A DNA stretch of 64,000 nucleotides from Cupriavidus metallidurans CH34 (GTDB taxonomy: Bacteria > Pseudomonadota > Gammaproteobacteria > Burkholderiales > Burkholderiaceae), in contig NC_007973.1 in the NCBI RefSeq assembly GCF_000196015.1, forward strand, positions 1,736,001 through 1,800,000, read 5' to 3'. Shown piece by piece: positions 9,040 through 17,925 of this stretch. Under the pieces are notes generated by a model, which ran no database searches, was not told the DNA's origin, and was given only the letters and a program-made list of their open reading frames with translations. How positions within the stretch are numbered: the stretch's first letter is position 1; each line of letters opens with the position of its first letter. A program made the position numbers and the translations under genes.

Positions 9040-10302
9040 ATGAAGAACGCCGAACTGGTCCGTCGCAAGGATGCCGCTACCCCGCGTGGGGTAGGTGTGA
9101 TGTGCAATTTCTACGCCGACCGCGCCGAGAACAGCGAAATCTGGGATGTCGAGGGCAAGCGGTACATCGACTTCGCTGCCGGCATCGCCGTGCTCAACAC
9201 GGGCCATCGTCACCCGCGCCTGGTGGCCGCGCTGCAGGCGCAACTGAATCGCTTCACCCATACGGCGTACCAGATCGTGCCGTACGCCAGCTATGTGGAG
9301 CTGGCCGAGAAGATCAACCAGCGCGCGCCGGGCCGCTCAGCTCGCAAGACGGCCTTCTTCACGACCGGCGCGGAAGCGGTGGAGAACGCCGTCAAGATCG
9401 CGCGCGCCGCCACCGGCCGGCCCGGCGTGATCGCGTTCTCAGGCGGGTTCCATGGCCGCACGATGATGGGCATGGCGCTGACTGGCAAGGTGGCCCCGTA
9501 CAAGACCGGCTTCGGGCCGTTCCCCGGCGAGGTCTTCCACGCGCCTTACCCGTCTGCATTGCATGGCGTGACGGTGGAGGATTCGCGCCGCGCGCTCGAA
9601 CACCTGTTCAAGGCCGATATCGACCCGCGCCGCGTGGCAGCCATCATCTTCGAACCGGTGCAGGGCGAAGGCGGCTTCAACGTGGCGCCGCCGGAGTTCG
9701 TGCGGATGCTGCGCGCTGTGTGCGACGAGCACGGCATCCTGCTGGTGGCCGATGAGGTCCAGACCGGTTTCGGCCGCACGGGCAAGCTGTTCGCGATGGA
9801 GCACTACGACGTCGCGCCGGACCTGACCACGATGGCCAAGAGCCTGGCCGGCGGGATGCCGCTTTCCGCCGTGTGTGGCCGTGCCGAAATCATGGATGCG
9901 CCCGCGCCGGGCGGCCTCGGCGGGACCTACGCCGGCAATCCGCTGGCGGTGGCGTCCGCGCTGGCCGTGCTCGACGTGCTCGAGTCCGAGAACCTGATCG
10001 CGCGAGGCGCGGAGCTTGGCGAACGACTGACGGCCCGCCTGAACAGCCTCAAGCCGCGCGTGCCGCAAATCGCCGAAGTCCGTGGCATCGGCGCAATGGT
10101 GGCCGTGGAGTTCCGTCGCGCCGATGGCAGCCCGGATGCGGAGTTCACCCGCGAAGTGCAGAACCGCGCGCTGGAGAGGGGCCTGTTGCTGCTGTCGTGC
10201 GGCGTGTACGGCAACGTGATTCGCTTCCTGTTCCCGCTGACCATCCAGGACGCCGTGATGAACGAGGGCCTCGACATCCTGGCAGACGTGCTGACTCGCT
10301 GA
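9040..10302 (+). CDS. gabT: 4-aminobutyrate-type class III aminotransferase
   Basis: This is a 420-aa fold-type-I PLP enzyme that moves the amino group of an omega-amino acid or amine to 2-oxoglutarate. The PLP lysine is Lys267 in TTMAKSLAGGMPLS and the ring-nitrogen aspartate is Asp238 in LLVADEVQTGFGRTG. The phosphate-binding turn is TTGAEAVENAVK. Length and motifs match GabT/PuuE. It starts 42 bp after the ATPase gene within the same operon. Together with the PuuC-like dehydrogenase at 14712, it suggests conversion of an amine to a semialdehyde and then an acid. Close relatives also act on 5-aminovalerate or beta-alanine, so the symbol describes the family rather than a proven substrate. 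Confidence 0.88.
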   Translation: MKNAELVRRKDAATPRGVGVMCNFYADRAENSEIWDVEGKRYIDFAAGIAVLNTGHRHPRLVAALQAQLNRFTHTAYQIVPYASYVELAEKINQRAPGRSARKTAFFTTGAEAVENAVKIARAATGRPGVIAFSGGFHGRTMMGMALTGKVAPYKTGFGPFPGEVFHAPYPSALHGVTVEDSRRALEHLFKADIDPRRVAAIIFEPVQGEGGFNVAPPEFVRMLRAVCDEHGILLVADEVQTGFGRTGKLFAMEHYDVAPDLTTMAKSLAGGMPLSAVCGRAEIMDAPAPGGLGGTYAGNPLAVASALAVLDVLESENLIARGAELGERLTARLNSLKPRVPQIAEVRGIGAMVAVEFRRADGSPDAEFTREVQNRALERGLLLLSCGVYGNVIRFLFPLTIQDAVMNEGLDILADVLTR

Positions 10303-10324
10303 CCCGCCGAACGGAGCCACTGAC

Positions 10325-10624
10325 ATGACCCGACCCCAGGCAGTACCGACCGTCCAGGTCGACAACGAACGTGTGGCCGTGACCGAATGGCGCTTCGCCA
10401 AGGGCGCCGAAACCGGGCATCACCACCATGGCTATGACTATGTGGTGGTGCCGATGACCACCGGGCCGCTGCTGCTGCAGACGCCGGAGGGCGAAGTCAC
10501 GAGCCAGCTCGTGGCCGGGCGCGCCTATTACCGGGCAGCCGGCGTCGAGCACAACGTGATCAACGCCCATGACGGTGAATGCGTGTTCGTCGAAATCGAA
10601 ATCAAGCGTGGAGACCAGGCATGA
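10325..10624 (+). CDS. Small cupin-domain protein
   Basis: This 99-aa single-domain beta-barrel protein carries the cupin metal motif GHHHHGYDYVVV (residues about 36-47) and a second conserved strand region near AAGVEHNVIN. Cupins of this size may be isomerases or dioxygenases, or may bind a ligand without catalysis. Its stop overlaps the start of the ThDP enzyme (ATGA at 10621-10624), so the two proteins are probably made together and may act on the same intermediate. No specific activity can be assigned. Confidence 0.8.
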   Translation: MTRPQAVPTVQVDNERVAVTEWRFAKGAETGHHHHGYDYVVVPMTTGPLLLQTPEGEVTSQLVAGRAYYRAAGVEHNVINAHDGECVFVEIEIKRGDQA

Positions 10625-12324
10625 GCGCGCCACGCGAACGGAATGGCGGCCAGATTCTGGTCGAACAGCTGCGCATCCAGGGCACGAAGCGCGTGTTCCT
10701 GGTGCCGGGCGAGAGCTATCTGCCGTGCATCGACGCGCTCTACGACCATCAGGATGCGATCACGCCGATCGTCTGCCGGCAGGAGAGCGGCGCCGGATAC
10801 ATGGCGGAGGCCTACGGCAAGCTGACCGGCGAGCCCGGCGTCTGTTTTGTCACGCGCGGCCCGGGGGCGACCAATGCGAGCATCGCGGTGCATACGGCGT
10901 TTCAGGACTCCACACCGATGATCCTGTTCGTCGGTCAGGTTGGAAACGACTTCTACGAGCGCGAGGCATTCCAGGAGATCGACTACCGTCGCATGTTCGG
11001 CCAGATGGCCAAGTGGGTGGCCCAGATCGATCGCACGGACCGGATCCCCGAGTTCGTGGCGCGAGCCTACGCGGTCGCAACCAGCGGGCGTCCCGGTCCG
11101 GTGGTGCTGGCGTTGCCCGAGGACACGCTCTGGGGCCGCGCCACGGTCGCCGACATGCCGCGTTATGAGCGCGTCCACGGCGCCCCGACGCCGGTGGCGC
11201 TCGACAAGCTCTCCACCTTGCTGGCTGGCGCGAAGCGGCCGTTCCTGCTGGTCGGGGGCTCGGGCTGGACGCCCACGGCCATGCGGCAGATCGAAGGCTT
11301 TGCCGAACGCTTCGGCCTGCCCGTGGGTGTGGCATGGCGACGTCTGGAATGCTTCGACAACGGACATCCGAACTTCGCCGGCCACGTCGGTTGGGGGATG
11401 GTCGATGCGCTGCGCCAGCGGATTCACGAAGCGGATCTGGTGATCGCCGTGGGCACGCGCATGGGCGAGGCCACCACGGAAGGCTACACGCTGGTGGAAA
11501 GCCCGCAGCCACGGCAGAAGCTGGTGCACGTGTATCCCGATCCGGACGAACTCGGCCGGGTATTCCGCCCGACGTTGCCGATTGCCGCCGATGTGGTGTC
11601 GTTCGCGGCGGCCGTGGCGCAGCTATCTCCGGCGCAGACGGTATCCCGAGAGGCGATGACGGCGGTGACGGCGGCCAATGCCAACTTCCTGGCGGAGCAG
11701 GAGCCCAAGGACGCCCCCGGCGCGTTGAACCTGAACCGGGTGGCCTGCCACGTGCGCGACCACGTGCCGGACGATGCCTGCATCACTGTCGGCGCAGGCA
11801 ACTATGCGTTGTTCGCGCACGCCTATCACCGCTTCCATGGCGTGGGCACGAGCCTGGCGCCGACGGTAGGGTCGATGGGTTACGGCTTGCCGGCCGCAAT
11901 CTCGGCCAAGCTCGAGAATCCGTCGCGTACCGTGGTCTGCTACGCGGGCGATGGCTGCTTCCAGATGAACCTGCAGGAACTCGGCGTGGCCATGCAGTAT
12001 CGGCTGGGCATCGTGATCCTTGTTTTCAACAACGGCATGTGGGGCACGATCCGCGCGCATCAGGAACGCGAGTTCCCGGGCCGCACGATTGCGCTCGGCT
12101 TCGACAATCCCGAGTTCAGCCAGCTGGTCAAGGCGTATCACGGCCACGGCGAAGTGGTGGATCGCGATGAGGATTTCGCCCCCGCCTTTGCCCGGGCGCT
12201 GGAATTCGCCAATCGCGAGCAACTCCCCGCGCTGATCGAGCTGCGCTACGAACCCGATGGTATCGCGCCCGGCGTCACGCTCTCCGGCATTCGTGCCGCA
12301 GCGCTGGCGCGGCAATCCGCCTGA
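10621..12324 (+). CDS. ThDP-dependent enzyme of the acetolactate synthase / 2-oxoacid decarboxylase superfamily
   Basis: The protein is about 567 aa with the three-domain ThDP enzyme layout. The N-terminal Pyr domain has the cofactor-activating glutamate Glu55 (CRQESGAGYMAEAYG). The central domain carries a poorly conserved FAD/NAD-like fold. The C-terminal PP domain has the ThDP-Mg motif beginning GDGCFQMNLQE and ending near VFNNGMWG. The ATG at 10621 overlaps the cupin stop. Since Glu55 is kept, it is not a glyoxylate carboligase in the strict sense, as that family lacks this residue. It is a clear paralogue of the protein at 28891-30570. Candidate activities are decarboxylation or carboligation of a 2-oxoacid; the substrate is unknown. 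Confidence 0.88.
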   Translation: MSAPRERNGGQILVEQLRIQGTKRVFLVPGESYLPCIDALYDHQDAITPIVCRQESGAGYMAEAYGKLTGEPGVCFVTRGPGATNASIAVHTAFQDSTPMILFVGQVGNDFYEREAFQEIDYRRMFGQMAKWVAQIDRTDRIPEFVARAYAVATSGRPGPVVLALPEDTLWGRATVADMPRYERVHGAPTPVALDKLSTLLAGAKRPFLLVGGSGWTPTAMRQIEGFAERFGLPVGVAWRRLECFDNGHPNFAGHVGWGMVDALRQRIHEADLVIAVGTRMGEATTEGYTLVESPQPRQKLVHVYPDPDELGRVFRPTLPIAADVVSFAAAVAQLSPAQTVSREAMTAVTAANANFLAEQEPKDAPGALNLNRVACHVRDHVPDDACITVGAGNYALFAHAYHRFHGVGTSLAPTVGSMGYGLPAAISAKLENPSRTVVCYAGDGCFQMNLQELGVAMQYRLGIVILVFNNGMWGTIRAHQEREFPGRTIALGFDNPEFSQLVKAYHGHGEVVDRDEDFAPAFARALEFANREQLPALIELRYEPDGIAPGVTLSGIRAAALARQSA

Positions 12325-12371
12325 GCGACGCAACACGACGACAACCGACGGAACCACCCGTAATTCCCACC

Positions 12372-13445
12372 ATGCGCGCCTTTTTCTCGGATGACCAGTT
12401 GCTGCACCAGCCTCGGCAGTTCATGCGCGCAGGCCGGCTGTGCGAGCCGACGGACGTACCGGCTCGCGCCGCCGTGCTCCAGCGGGCGCTCGACGCCCGT
12501 GGTATCGAACTCGTCGCGCCGCCCGACTACGGCCGCGCGCCGCTGGAAACAGTGCATAGCCCGGCGTACCTCGATTTCCTGACCAGCGCGTTCGAGCGCT
12601 GGATGGCGCAGGCAACGCCTACGCTCGAACCGGGCATCGAGGTGCTGCCGAACCTTTCGCCGTATCACAGCGGCAAGATCGACAAGACGCGGCGTGGCCC
12701 GTGTCCATCGGGCAGCGTGATTGCCGAAGCGGGCTACTACCTCGGGGACCTGAGCTGTCCGCTCGGGCCCCATAGCTGGCAGTCGATCCTGCGCTCGGCG
12801 CATAGCGCGGTGGCGGCGGCGCGGCATGTGTGCGCGCCGCACGACGGCAATGGCATGGCCTATGCGCTGTGCCGGCCGTCCGGCCACCACGCCCACGCTG
12901 ACCGCGCAGGCGGGTTCTGCTACGTCAACAACTCGGCGATCGCCGCGCAGACACTGCTGGAGCGCTTCGACAAGGTCGCCGTGCTCGACGTGGACGCCCA
13001 TCATGGCGATGGCACGCAGCAGATCTTCTACCAGCGTTCCGACGTGATGACGATTTCGCTGCACGCGGACCCCAGCAGCTACTACCCGTTTTACACGGGC
13101 TACGCCACCGAGCGCGGTCATGGCGCGGGCTATGGCTACAACCTCAATTTCCCGCTGCCGCACGGCACAGGCGATGCTGGATTCCTGTCGGCGCTGGACA
13201 GCGCGCTCGATGCGCTGCGCGACTACCGTCCGCAGGCGCTGGTGCTGGCGCTTGGCTTCGACACGTACAAGCACGACCCGATCAGCGTGCTGCAGGTGGG
13301 GCTGGAAGCCTATCGGGGCGTGGGCGAGCGTATCCACGCGCTGGGCGTGCCGACGGTGGTGGTGCAGGAGGGCGGTTACGAAGTGGATGCGATCGGTATC
13401 GCGCTGGAAGCATTTCTCGCGGGCTTCGTGCCTGCGATGGCATGA
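12372..13445 (+). CDS. Histone-deacetylase-family amidohydrolase, acetylpolyamine amidohydrolase type
   Basis: This 357-aa zinc hydrolase belongs to the arginase/deacetylase superfamily. It has the active-site HH pair (residues 172-173, GHHAHADRAGGF), the zinc ligands Asp208 and His210 in VLDVDAHHGDG, and the third ligand aspartate in LALGFDTYKHDP. The N-terminus (MRAFFSDDQLLHQP) resembles bacterial acetylpolyamine amidohydrolases, which remove acetyl groups from N-acetylputrescine-like compounds. No strong Shine-Dalgarno precedes ATG 12372, so translation may depend on the upstream gene 47 bp away. With GabT- and PuuC-like neighbours, a role in breakdown of an acylated amine is a fair inference. 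Confidence 0.88.
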   Translation: MRAFFSDDQLLHQPRQFMRAGRLCEPTDVPARAAVLQRALDARGIELVAPPDYGRAPLETVHSPAYLDFLTSAFERWMAQATPTLEPGIEVLPNLSPYHSGKIDKTRRGPCPSGSVIAEAGYYLGDLSCPLGPHSWQSILRSAHSAVAAARHVCAPHDGNGMAYALCRPSGHHAHADRAGGFCYVNNSAIAAQTLLERFDKVAVLDVDAHHGDGTQQIFYQRSDVMTISLHADPSSYYPFYTGYATERGHGAGYGYNLNFPLPHGTGDAGFLSALDSALDALRDYRPQALVLALGFDTYKHDPISVLQVGLEAYRGVGERIHALGVPTVVVQEGGYEVDAIGIALEAFLAGFVPAMA

Positions 13446-13458
13446 ATCAGGAGTACAC

Positions 13459-14715
13459 ATGACGACTTTGAACATCGACGGCCAGCGGCTCTGGCAGTCC
13501 CTGATGGATCTGGCTGCCATCGGCGCGACGCCAAAGGGCGGCAACGCGCGGCTGGCACTGACCGCGCTGGACGGACAGGGGCGCGATCTCGTGACAGGCT
13601 GGATGCGCGATGCCGGCCTGACGGTGACCGTGGACCAGGTGGGCAACATCTTTGGCCGTCGCGCGGGCCGCAACAATGACCTGCCGCCTGTCATGACCGG
13701 CAGCCACATCGACACGCAGCCCACCGGCGGCAAGTTCGACGGGTGCTTTGGCGTGCTGGCGGGTCTGGAGGTGATGCGCACGCTCAACGACCACGGCGTG
13801 CAGACGGAGGCGCCGCTGGAACTTGCCATCTGGACCAACGAGGAAGGCACGCGTTTCGTGCCCGTGATGATGGGCTCGGGCGTGTTCGCTGGCGTGTTCC
13901 CGCTGGAAGTGGCCCTGAACGCCACGGATACGGCGGGCAAGCGCGTGGCGGACGAACTGGAGGCGATCGGCTATGCCGGCAAGCTGCCGGTTGGCGGGCG
14001 ACCCGTGGGCGCGTACTTCGAGGCCCACATCGAGCAGGGTCCGATCCTGGAGGCTGCCGACAACGTGATCGGCGTGGTCACAGGCTCGCTGGGGCTGCGT
14101 TGGTATGACGTGACCGTGACCGGCATGGAGGCTCACGCAGGCCCCACGCCGATGCCGCTGCGGCGCGATGCGCTCTACGGCGCCACGCACGTGATGCAGG
14201 AGGTGATCCGTATCGCCAACGATTTCGCGCCGCATGGGCGCGGTACGGTGGGCGTGGTCAACGTTCACCCCGCCTCGCGCAATGTGATTCCCGGTGCGGT
14301 GACGTTCACGGTGGACCTGCGTCACCAGGACGCGGAGCAACTCAAGGTGATGGATGCGCGTTTCCGCGCGGCCTGCGCGGCGCTGGCCGAAGGCAAGACC
14401 ACGGGAACGGCGCTCGACGTGAAGATCGAGGACGTGCAGTACTTCGCGCCCACGCCGTTCGCGCCGGAGCTGGTTGGCCACGTCCGGGCAGAGGCGCAGG
14501 CACGCGGCTTCAGCCATCAGGACATCGTGACGGGCGCGGGTCACGACGCGGTGTATATCGCCGGCGTGGCGCCGACCGCGATGATCTTCGTGCCGTGCAA
14601 GGACGGCATCAGCCACAACGAGGTGGAAGACGCCCGGCCCGAGCATCTGGAGGCTGGCGCAAACGTATTGCTTGGCGCCATGGTGGCGCAGGCGGGCAAG
14701 GGGCGTGACCAATGA
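13459..14715 (+). CDS. Zn-dependent M20 amidohydrolase, N-carbamoyl-amino-acid hydrolase / allantoate amidohydrolase family
   Basis: This 418-aa cytoplasmic hydrolase has the bimetal motifs MTGSHIDTQPTGGKFDG (His and Asp ligands), WTNEEGTRF (glutamates) and a later HIEQGPILE, all typical of the hydantoinase/carbamoylase branch of M20. It cleaves N-carbamoyl or ureido groups, releasing ammonia and CO2, although some members are plain amidases. The ATG at 13459 follows CAGGAG closely. Upstream codons in the same frame run inside the HDAC-like gene and are not used. Its end overlaps the aldehyde dehydrogenase start (ATGA). It is the third amide-cleaving enzyme of the operon. Confidence 0.88.
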   Translation: MTTLNIDGQRLWQSLMDLAAIGATPKGGNARLALTALDGQGRDLVTGWMRDAGLTVTVDQVGNIFGRRAGRNNDLPPVMTGSHIDTQPTGGKFDGCFGVLAGLEVMRTLNDHGVQTEAPLELAIWTNEEGTRFVPVMMGSGVFAGVFPLEVALNATDTAGKRVADELEAIGYAGKLPVGGRPVGAYFEAHIEQGPILEAADNVIGVVTGSLGLRWYDVTVTGMEAHAGPTPMPLRRDALYGATHVMQEVIRIANDFAPHGRGTVGVVNVHPASRNVIPGAVTFTVDLRHQDAEQLKVMDARFRAACAALAEGKTTGTALDVKIEDVQYFAPTPFAPELVGHVRAEAQARGFSHQDIVTGAGHDAVYIAGVAPTAMIFVPCKDGISHNEVEDARPEHLEAGANVLLGAMVAQAGKGRDQ

Positions 14716-16211
14716 GCGAACTCAAGGATCTCGAATACTGGCGGGGCCGGGCGCGGGCGCTGCCGATTCCGGCACACGCTTATATCGACGGCCAGTGGAC
14801 CAGCGCGGCCGATGGCGCGACGTTCGACTGCATCAACCCGGCCACGGGCGAACAACTGGCGCGTGTGGCGGCCTGCGGCGCAGCGGACGTCGACCGTGCC
14901 GTGGCTGCGGCCCGGCGCGCGTTCGAGGCCGGAGTCTGGTCGGCGATGCCCCGGCGCGAGCGCAAGGCCGTGCTATTGCGTCTGGCGGCCCTGATCGAGA
15001 CGCACCGGGAAGAACTGGCGCTGCTGGAGACGCTGGACATGGGCAAGCCGATCGGCGACACCATGCTTTATGACATCCCCGAAGCGGCTCGCACCTATGC
15101 GTGGTATGCCGAGGCGATCGACAAGGTCTATGACGAGATCGCGCCGACCGATGCGGGCGTGCTGGCCACGATCACGCGCGAGCCGCTTGGCGTCGTGGCG
15201 GCCGTGGTGCCGTGGAACTATCCGCTGCTGATGGCGAGCTGGAAGGTGGCGCCGGCGCTGGCCGCGGGCAACAGCGTGGTGCTGAAGCCGGCCGAGCAAT
15301 CGCCGCTGACCGCGATCCGCCTGGCCGCGCTGGCGGAAGAGGCTGGCGTGCCGCCCGGCGTCTTCAACGTGGTGCCCGGGTTAGGCGCAGAGGCAGGGCA
15401 GGCGTTGGGCCGCCATCCCGATGTCGACTGCCTGGCGTTCACGGGTTCCACGGCTACCGGCAAGCGGTTTATGGAATATAGCGGCCAGTCGAATCTCAAG
15501 CGCGTCTGGCTCGAATGCGGTGGCAAGTCACCGCATATCGTGTTCGACGACTGCCCGGACCTCGACCGCGCCGCGCTGGCCGCCGCCATCGGCATCTTCA
15601 ACAACCAGGGGGAGATTTGCATCGCGGGCTCGCGGCTCTACGTGCAGCGCGGCATCTACGACACGTTCATGGCGAAGCTGGAGGCGCATGCGGCGGCCAT
15701 GCAGCCGGGGGATCCGCTCGACCCGCGCTCCGCGATGGGCGCGATCGTCGACGGGCGGCAGTTCGACCGTGTGATGTCGTATGTGGAAGCCGGCCAGAGG
15801 GAGGGGGCAAGGCTGCGTGCGGGCGGTCAGGCCGCGCGCGCCGATTCCGGGGGCTGGTTTGTGCAGCCGACGATCTTCGAGTGCCCGACGCAGTCGCTGT
15901 CGATCGTCAAGGAGGAGATTTTCGGCCCGGTGCTGGCCGTGACCGTGTTCGACACCGAGGCCGAAGCCGTGGCGATGGCCAACGACTCGGCGTACGGGCT
16001 AGGCGCGGGGCTGTGGACGTCGGACCTGTCGCGCGCGCATCGTGTCTCGCGCCGGCTGCGTAGCGGGCTGGTCTGGGTCAACTGCTACATGGACGGCGAC
16101 ATCACCGTGCCGTTCGGCGGCGTCAAGCAGTCGGGGTTCGGGCGCGACAAGTCGTTGCACGCGCTGGAGAAGTACCAGGACCTGAAGACGACCTGGATCC
16201 GGCTCGAGTAG
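14712..16211 (+). CDS. NAD(P)-dependent aldehyde dehydrogenase, PuuC-like
   Basis: This 499-aa enzyme has the full ALDH signature. The NAD-binding core includes VPWNYPLLM, LKPAEQSPLT and FTGSTATGK, the general base is Glu268 in WLECGGKSP, and the nucleophile is Cys303 in NNQGEICIAGSR. The ECGGKSP and CIAGSR contexts resemble gamma-glutamyl-gamma-aminobutyraldehyde dehydrogenase (PuuC) and related aminoaldehyde dehydrogenases. Starting by a 4-bp overlap, it closes the operon; the next gene (16245) is convergent. It probably oxidises the aldehyde produced from the amine after transamination. Substrate specificity is inferred, not shown. Confidence 0.9.
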   Translation: MSELKDLEYWRGRARALPIPAHAYIDGQWTSAADGATFDCINPATGEQLARVAACGAADVDRAVAAARRAFEAGVWSAMPRRERKAVLLRLAALIETHREELALLETLDMGKPIGDTMLYDIPEAARTYAWYAEAIDKVYDEIAPTDAGVLATITREPLGVVAAVVPWNYPLLMASWKVAPALAAGNSVVLKPAEQSPLTAIRLAALAEEAGVPPGVFNVVPGLGAEAGQALGRHPDVDCLAFTGSTATGKRFMEYSGQSNLKRVWLECGGKSPHIVFDDCPDLDRAALAAAIGIFNNQGEICIAGSRLYVQRGIYDTFMAKLEAHAAAMQPGDPLDPRSAMGAIVDGRQFDRVMSYVEAGQREGARLRAGGQAARADSGGWFVQPTIFECPTQSLSIVKEEIFGPVLAVTVFDTEAEAVAMANDSAYGLGAGLWTSDLSRAHRVSRRLRSGLVWVNCYMDGDITVPFGGVKQSGFGRDKSLHALEKYQDLKTTWIRLE

Positions 16212-16244
16212 TTGCTGCGGCCTGTCGGCGCACCGGTGACCTCA

Positions 16245-17789
16245 TCAATCCATCGCCGCGTGCGCCAGGCTGTCGTCGGCGTGCTTCGCGCCGGGGCGGA
16301 TCAACAGGATCAGCGGCACCACCACCAGCGTGGCGATGAACATCGCCTTGAAGTCGTTCAGATAGGCGATCATCGCTGCCTGCTGGTTGATGGTCTGGTT
16401 CAGCACCGCGATGTCGATCCGCGAGCCATGCGTGAGCATCGACTGCAGCGCCGGGTTGTACGGGTTGATATGCGTGACCAGGTCGCTGTGCGCCACCTGC
16501 GCGTTGCGGGTCATCATGGTCTGGATCAGCGAGATGCCGATGCTGCTGCCGATATTGCGCATCAGGCTGTATGTGGCCGTGCCATCGGCGCGCAGGGACG
16601 GCTCCAGTGTGGAGAACGTCAGCGCCGACAGCGGTACGAACACGAGCCCCAGGCCGAAGCCCTGGATGATGCCCGGTACGACGATATCCGACATCGAAAG
16701 CACCACGGTGTAGCCCATCATCTGCCACAGTGCGAAGGCGGAGATCAGGAAGCCGGCCAACAGGAGCAGCCGCGCATCCACGCGCCGCAGCAGCCGGCCC
16801 GCCAGCATCATCGCGATCATCGTGCCCAGCCCGCTTGGCGCGGTAACCAGCCCCGTGGTGGCCACCGGATAGCCCATCAGGTTCTGCAGCATCGGCGGCA
16901 GCAGCGCGCGGGTGGCATACATGACCGCGCCGATCACGAAGATGAAACAGGCCCCGGTGACGAAATTACGGTCCTTGAGCAGCGCGGAACGGAAGAACGA
17001 CTTTTCGCCGGCTGTGGCCGTATGGATCAGGAAGTAGGCGAAGGCGATCACGCAGATCAGCGCCTCGACGCGGATTTCGAGCGAGCCGAACCAGTCAAGT
17101 TGTTCGCCGCGGTCCAGCATGGCCTGCAACGCCCCGATAGCGAGACTCAGCGTGGCGAAGCCGAACGCGTCGAATCTCATGCTGCGCGCCGGGGTGCGGT
17201 TCGGTAGCGAGGCCAGCACGCCGAACAACGCGAACAGGCCGATCGGCACGTTGATGAAGAACACCCAGCGCCAGTTGTAGCTGTCGGTCAGCCAGCCGCC
17301 CAGTGTGGGCCCGAGAATTGGCCCGACCATCACGCCCATGCCCCACACGGCCATGGCCTGCCCCTGGCGCGACGGTGGATTGATATCGAGCAGGATCGAC
17401 TGGGACAGCGGCACCAGCGCCGCCCCAAAAACCCCTTGCAGCAGCCGCGCGGCCACGATCTGGGTGAGGGAGTCCGCCATCCCGCACAGCGCCGAAGCCA
17501 CGGTAAATCCGCCGATCGAGATAGCCAGCAGCCGCTTGACGCCGAGCTGGTCGGACAGCCAGCCGGTCAGCGGCGTGGCGATGGCTGCGGCGACGATGTA
17601 GGAAGTCAGCACCCATGTGATTTCGTCCTGCGAGGCCGAAAGCGTACCCTGCATGTGCGGCAGGGCCACGTTGGCGATGGTGCTGTCGAGCGTCTGGATC
17701 AGCGTGGCCAGCATGATCGAAAGGGTGATCATCGGCCGGTTGAGCGGGGTGGCGGCTGGCTGTGCCGCGCCGGAAACCACGGAGGACAT
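16245..17789 (-). CDS. MFS multidrug efflux pump, DHA2 family (EmrB/QacA type)
   Basis: An inner-membrane proton antiporter of about 514 aa with 14 predicted membrane segments. It shows DHA2 features: LDSTIANVALP in the first helix, WVLTSYIVAAAIATPLTGWLSD for motif A, and GPILGPTLGG for motif C. I placed the start at the ATG at 17789 (MSSVVSGAAQ). Two upstream in-frame ATGs exist, but the nearer one lies inside the palindrome at 17819-17836, which looks like an operator. No accompanying membrane-fusion (EmrA) or outer-membrane gene is present. Divergence from marR points to MarR-controlled export of a toxic compound or metabolite. Confidence 0.9.
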   Translation of the reverse strand: MSSVVSGAAQPAATPLNRPMITLSIMLATLIQTLDSTIANVALPHMQGTLSASQDEITWVLTSYIVAAAIATPLTGWLSDQLGVKRLLAISIGGFTVASALCGMADSLTQIVAARLLQGVFGAALVPLSQSILLDINPPSRQGQAMAVWGMGVMVGPILGPTLGGWLTDSYNWRWVFFINVPIGLFALFGVLASLPNRTPARSMRFDAFGFATLSLAIGALQAMLDRGEQLDWFGSLEIRVEALICVIAFAYFLIHTATAGEKSFFRSALLKDRNFVTGACFIFVIGAVMYATRALLPPMLQNLMGYPVATTGLVTAPSGLGTMIAMMLAGRLLRRVDARLLLLAGFLISAFALWQMMGYTVVLSMSDIVVPGIIQGFGLGLVFVPLSALTFSTLEPSLRADGTATYSLMRNIGSSIGISLIQTMMTRNAQVAHSDLVTHINPYNPALQSMLTHGSRIDIAVLNQTINQQAAMIAYLNDFKAMFIATLVVVPLILLIRPGAKHADDSLAHAAMD

Positions 17790-17818
17790 TGGGGGGGGCT
17801 GGAAGGGCTGGCGCAGAT

Positions 17819-17836
17819 TAATAAGCGTGCTTATTA
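17819..17836. promoter_or_regulatory. Perfect palindrome TAATAAGC-GT-GCTTATTA, candidate MarR operator
   Basis: The two 8-bp arms are exact reverse complements separated by GT. This AT-rich site lies between the divergent mfs (start 17789) and marR (start 17926) genes, in otherwise GC-rich sequence. Size and symmetry match typical MarR-family operators. Binding by the adjacent MarR protein is a strong inference but untested. Confidence 0.75.
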
Positions 17837-17913
17837 TAATCATGGACTGGCGTTTTTGGGCGATCACGCGAGTTACGGACGGCCAGAAAAGCGGATCGAG
17901 CGCCCCGACTCCC

Positions 17914-17919
17914 TATAAT
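17914..17919 (+). promoter_or_regulatory. Consensus -10 box (TATAAT) six bases before the marR start
   Basis: A perfect sigma70 -10 hexamer ends 6 bases before the ATG at 17926, and no Shine-Dalgarno is present. Transcription would start at or very near the A of the start codon, predicting a leaderless marR mRNA. A clear -35 box is not visible. Confidence 0.55.
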
Positions 17920-17925
17920 CGCGCG

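Noticed and set aside
9102..9755. Alternative + strand frame inside the aminotransferase gene
   Set aside because: It is an out-of-frame shadow rich in Arg and Gly.
12246..13940. Long minus-strand frame opposite the HDAC-like and carbamoylase genes
   Set aside because: It overlaps two well supported genes on the other strand and has shadow-type composition.
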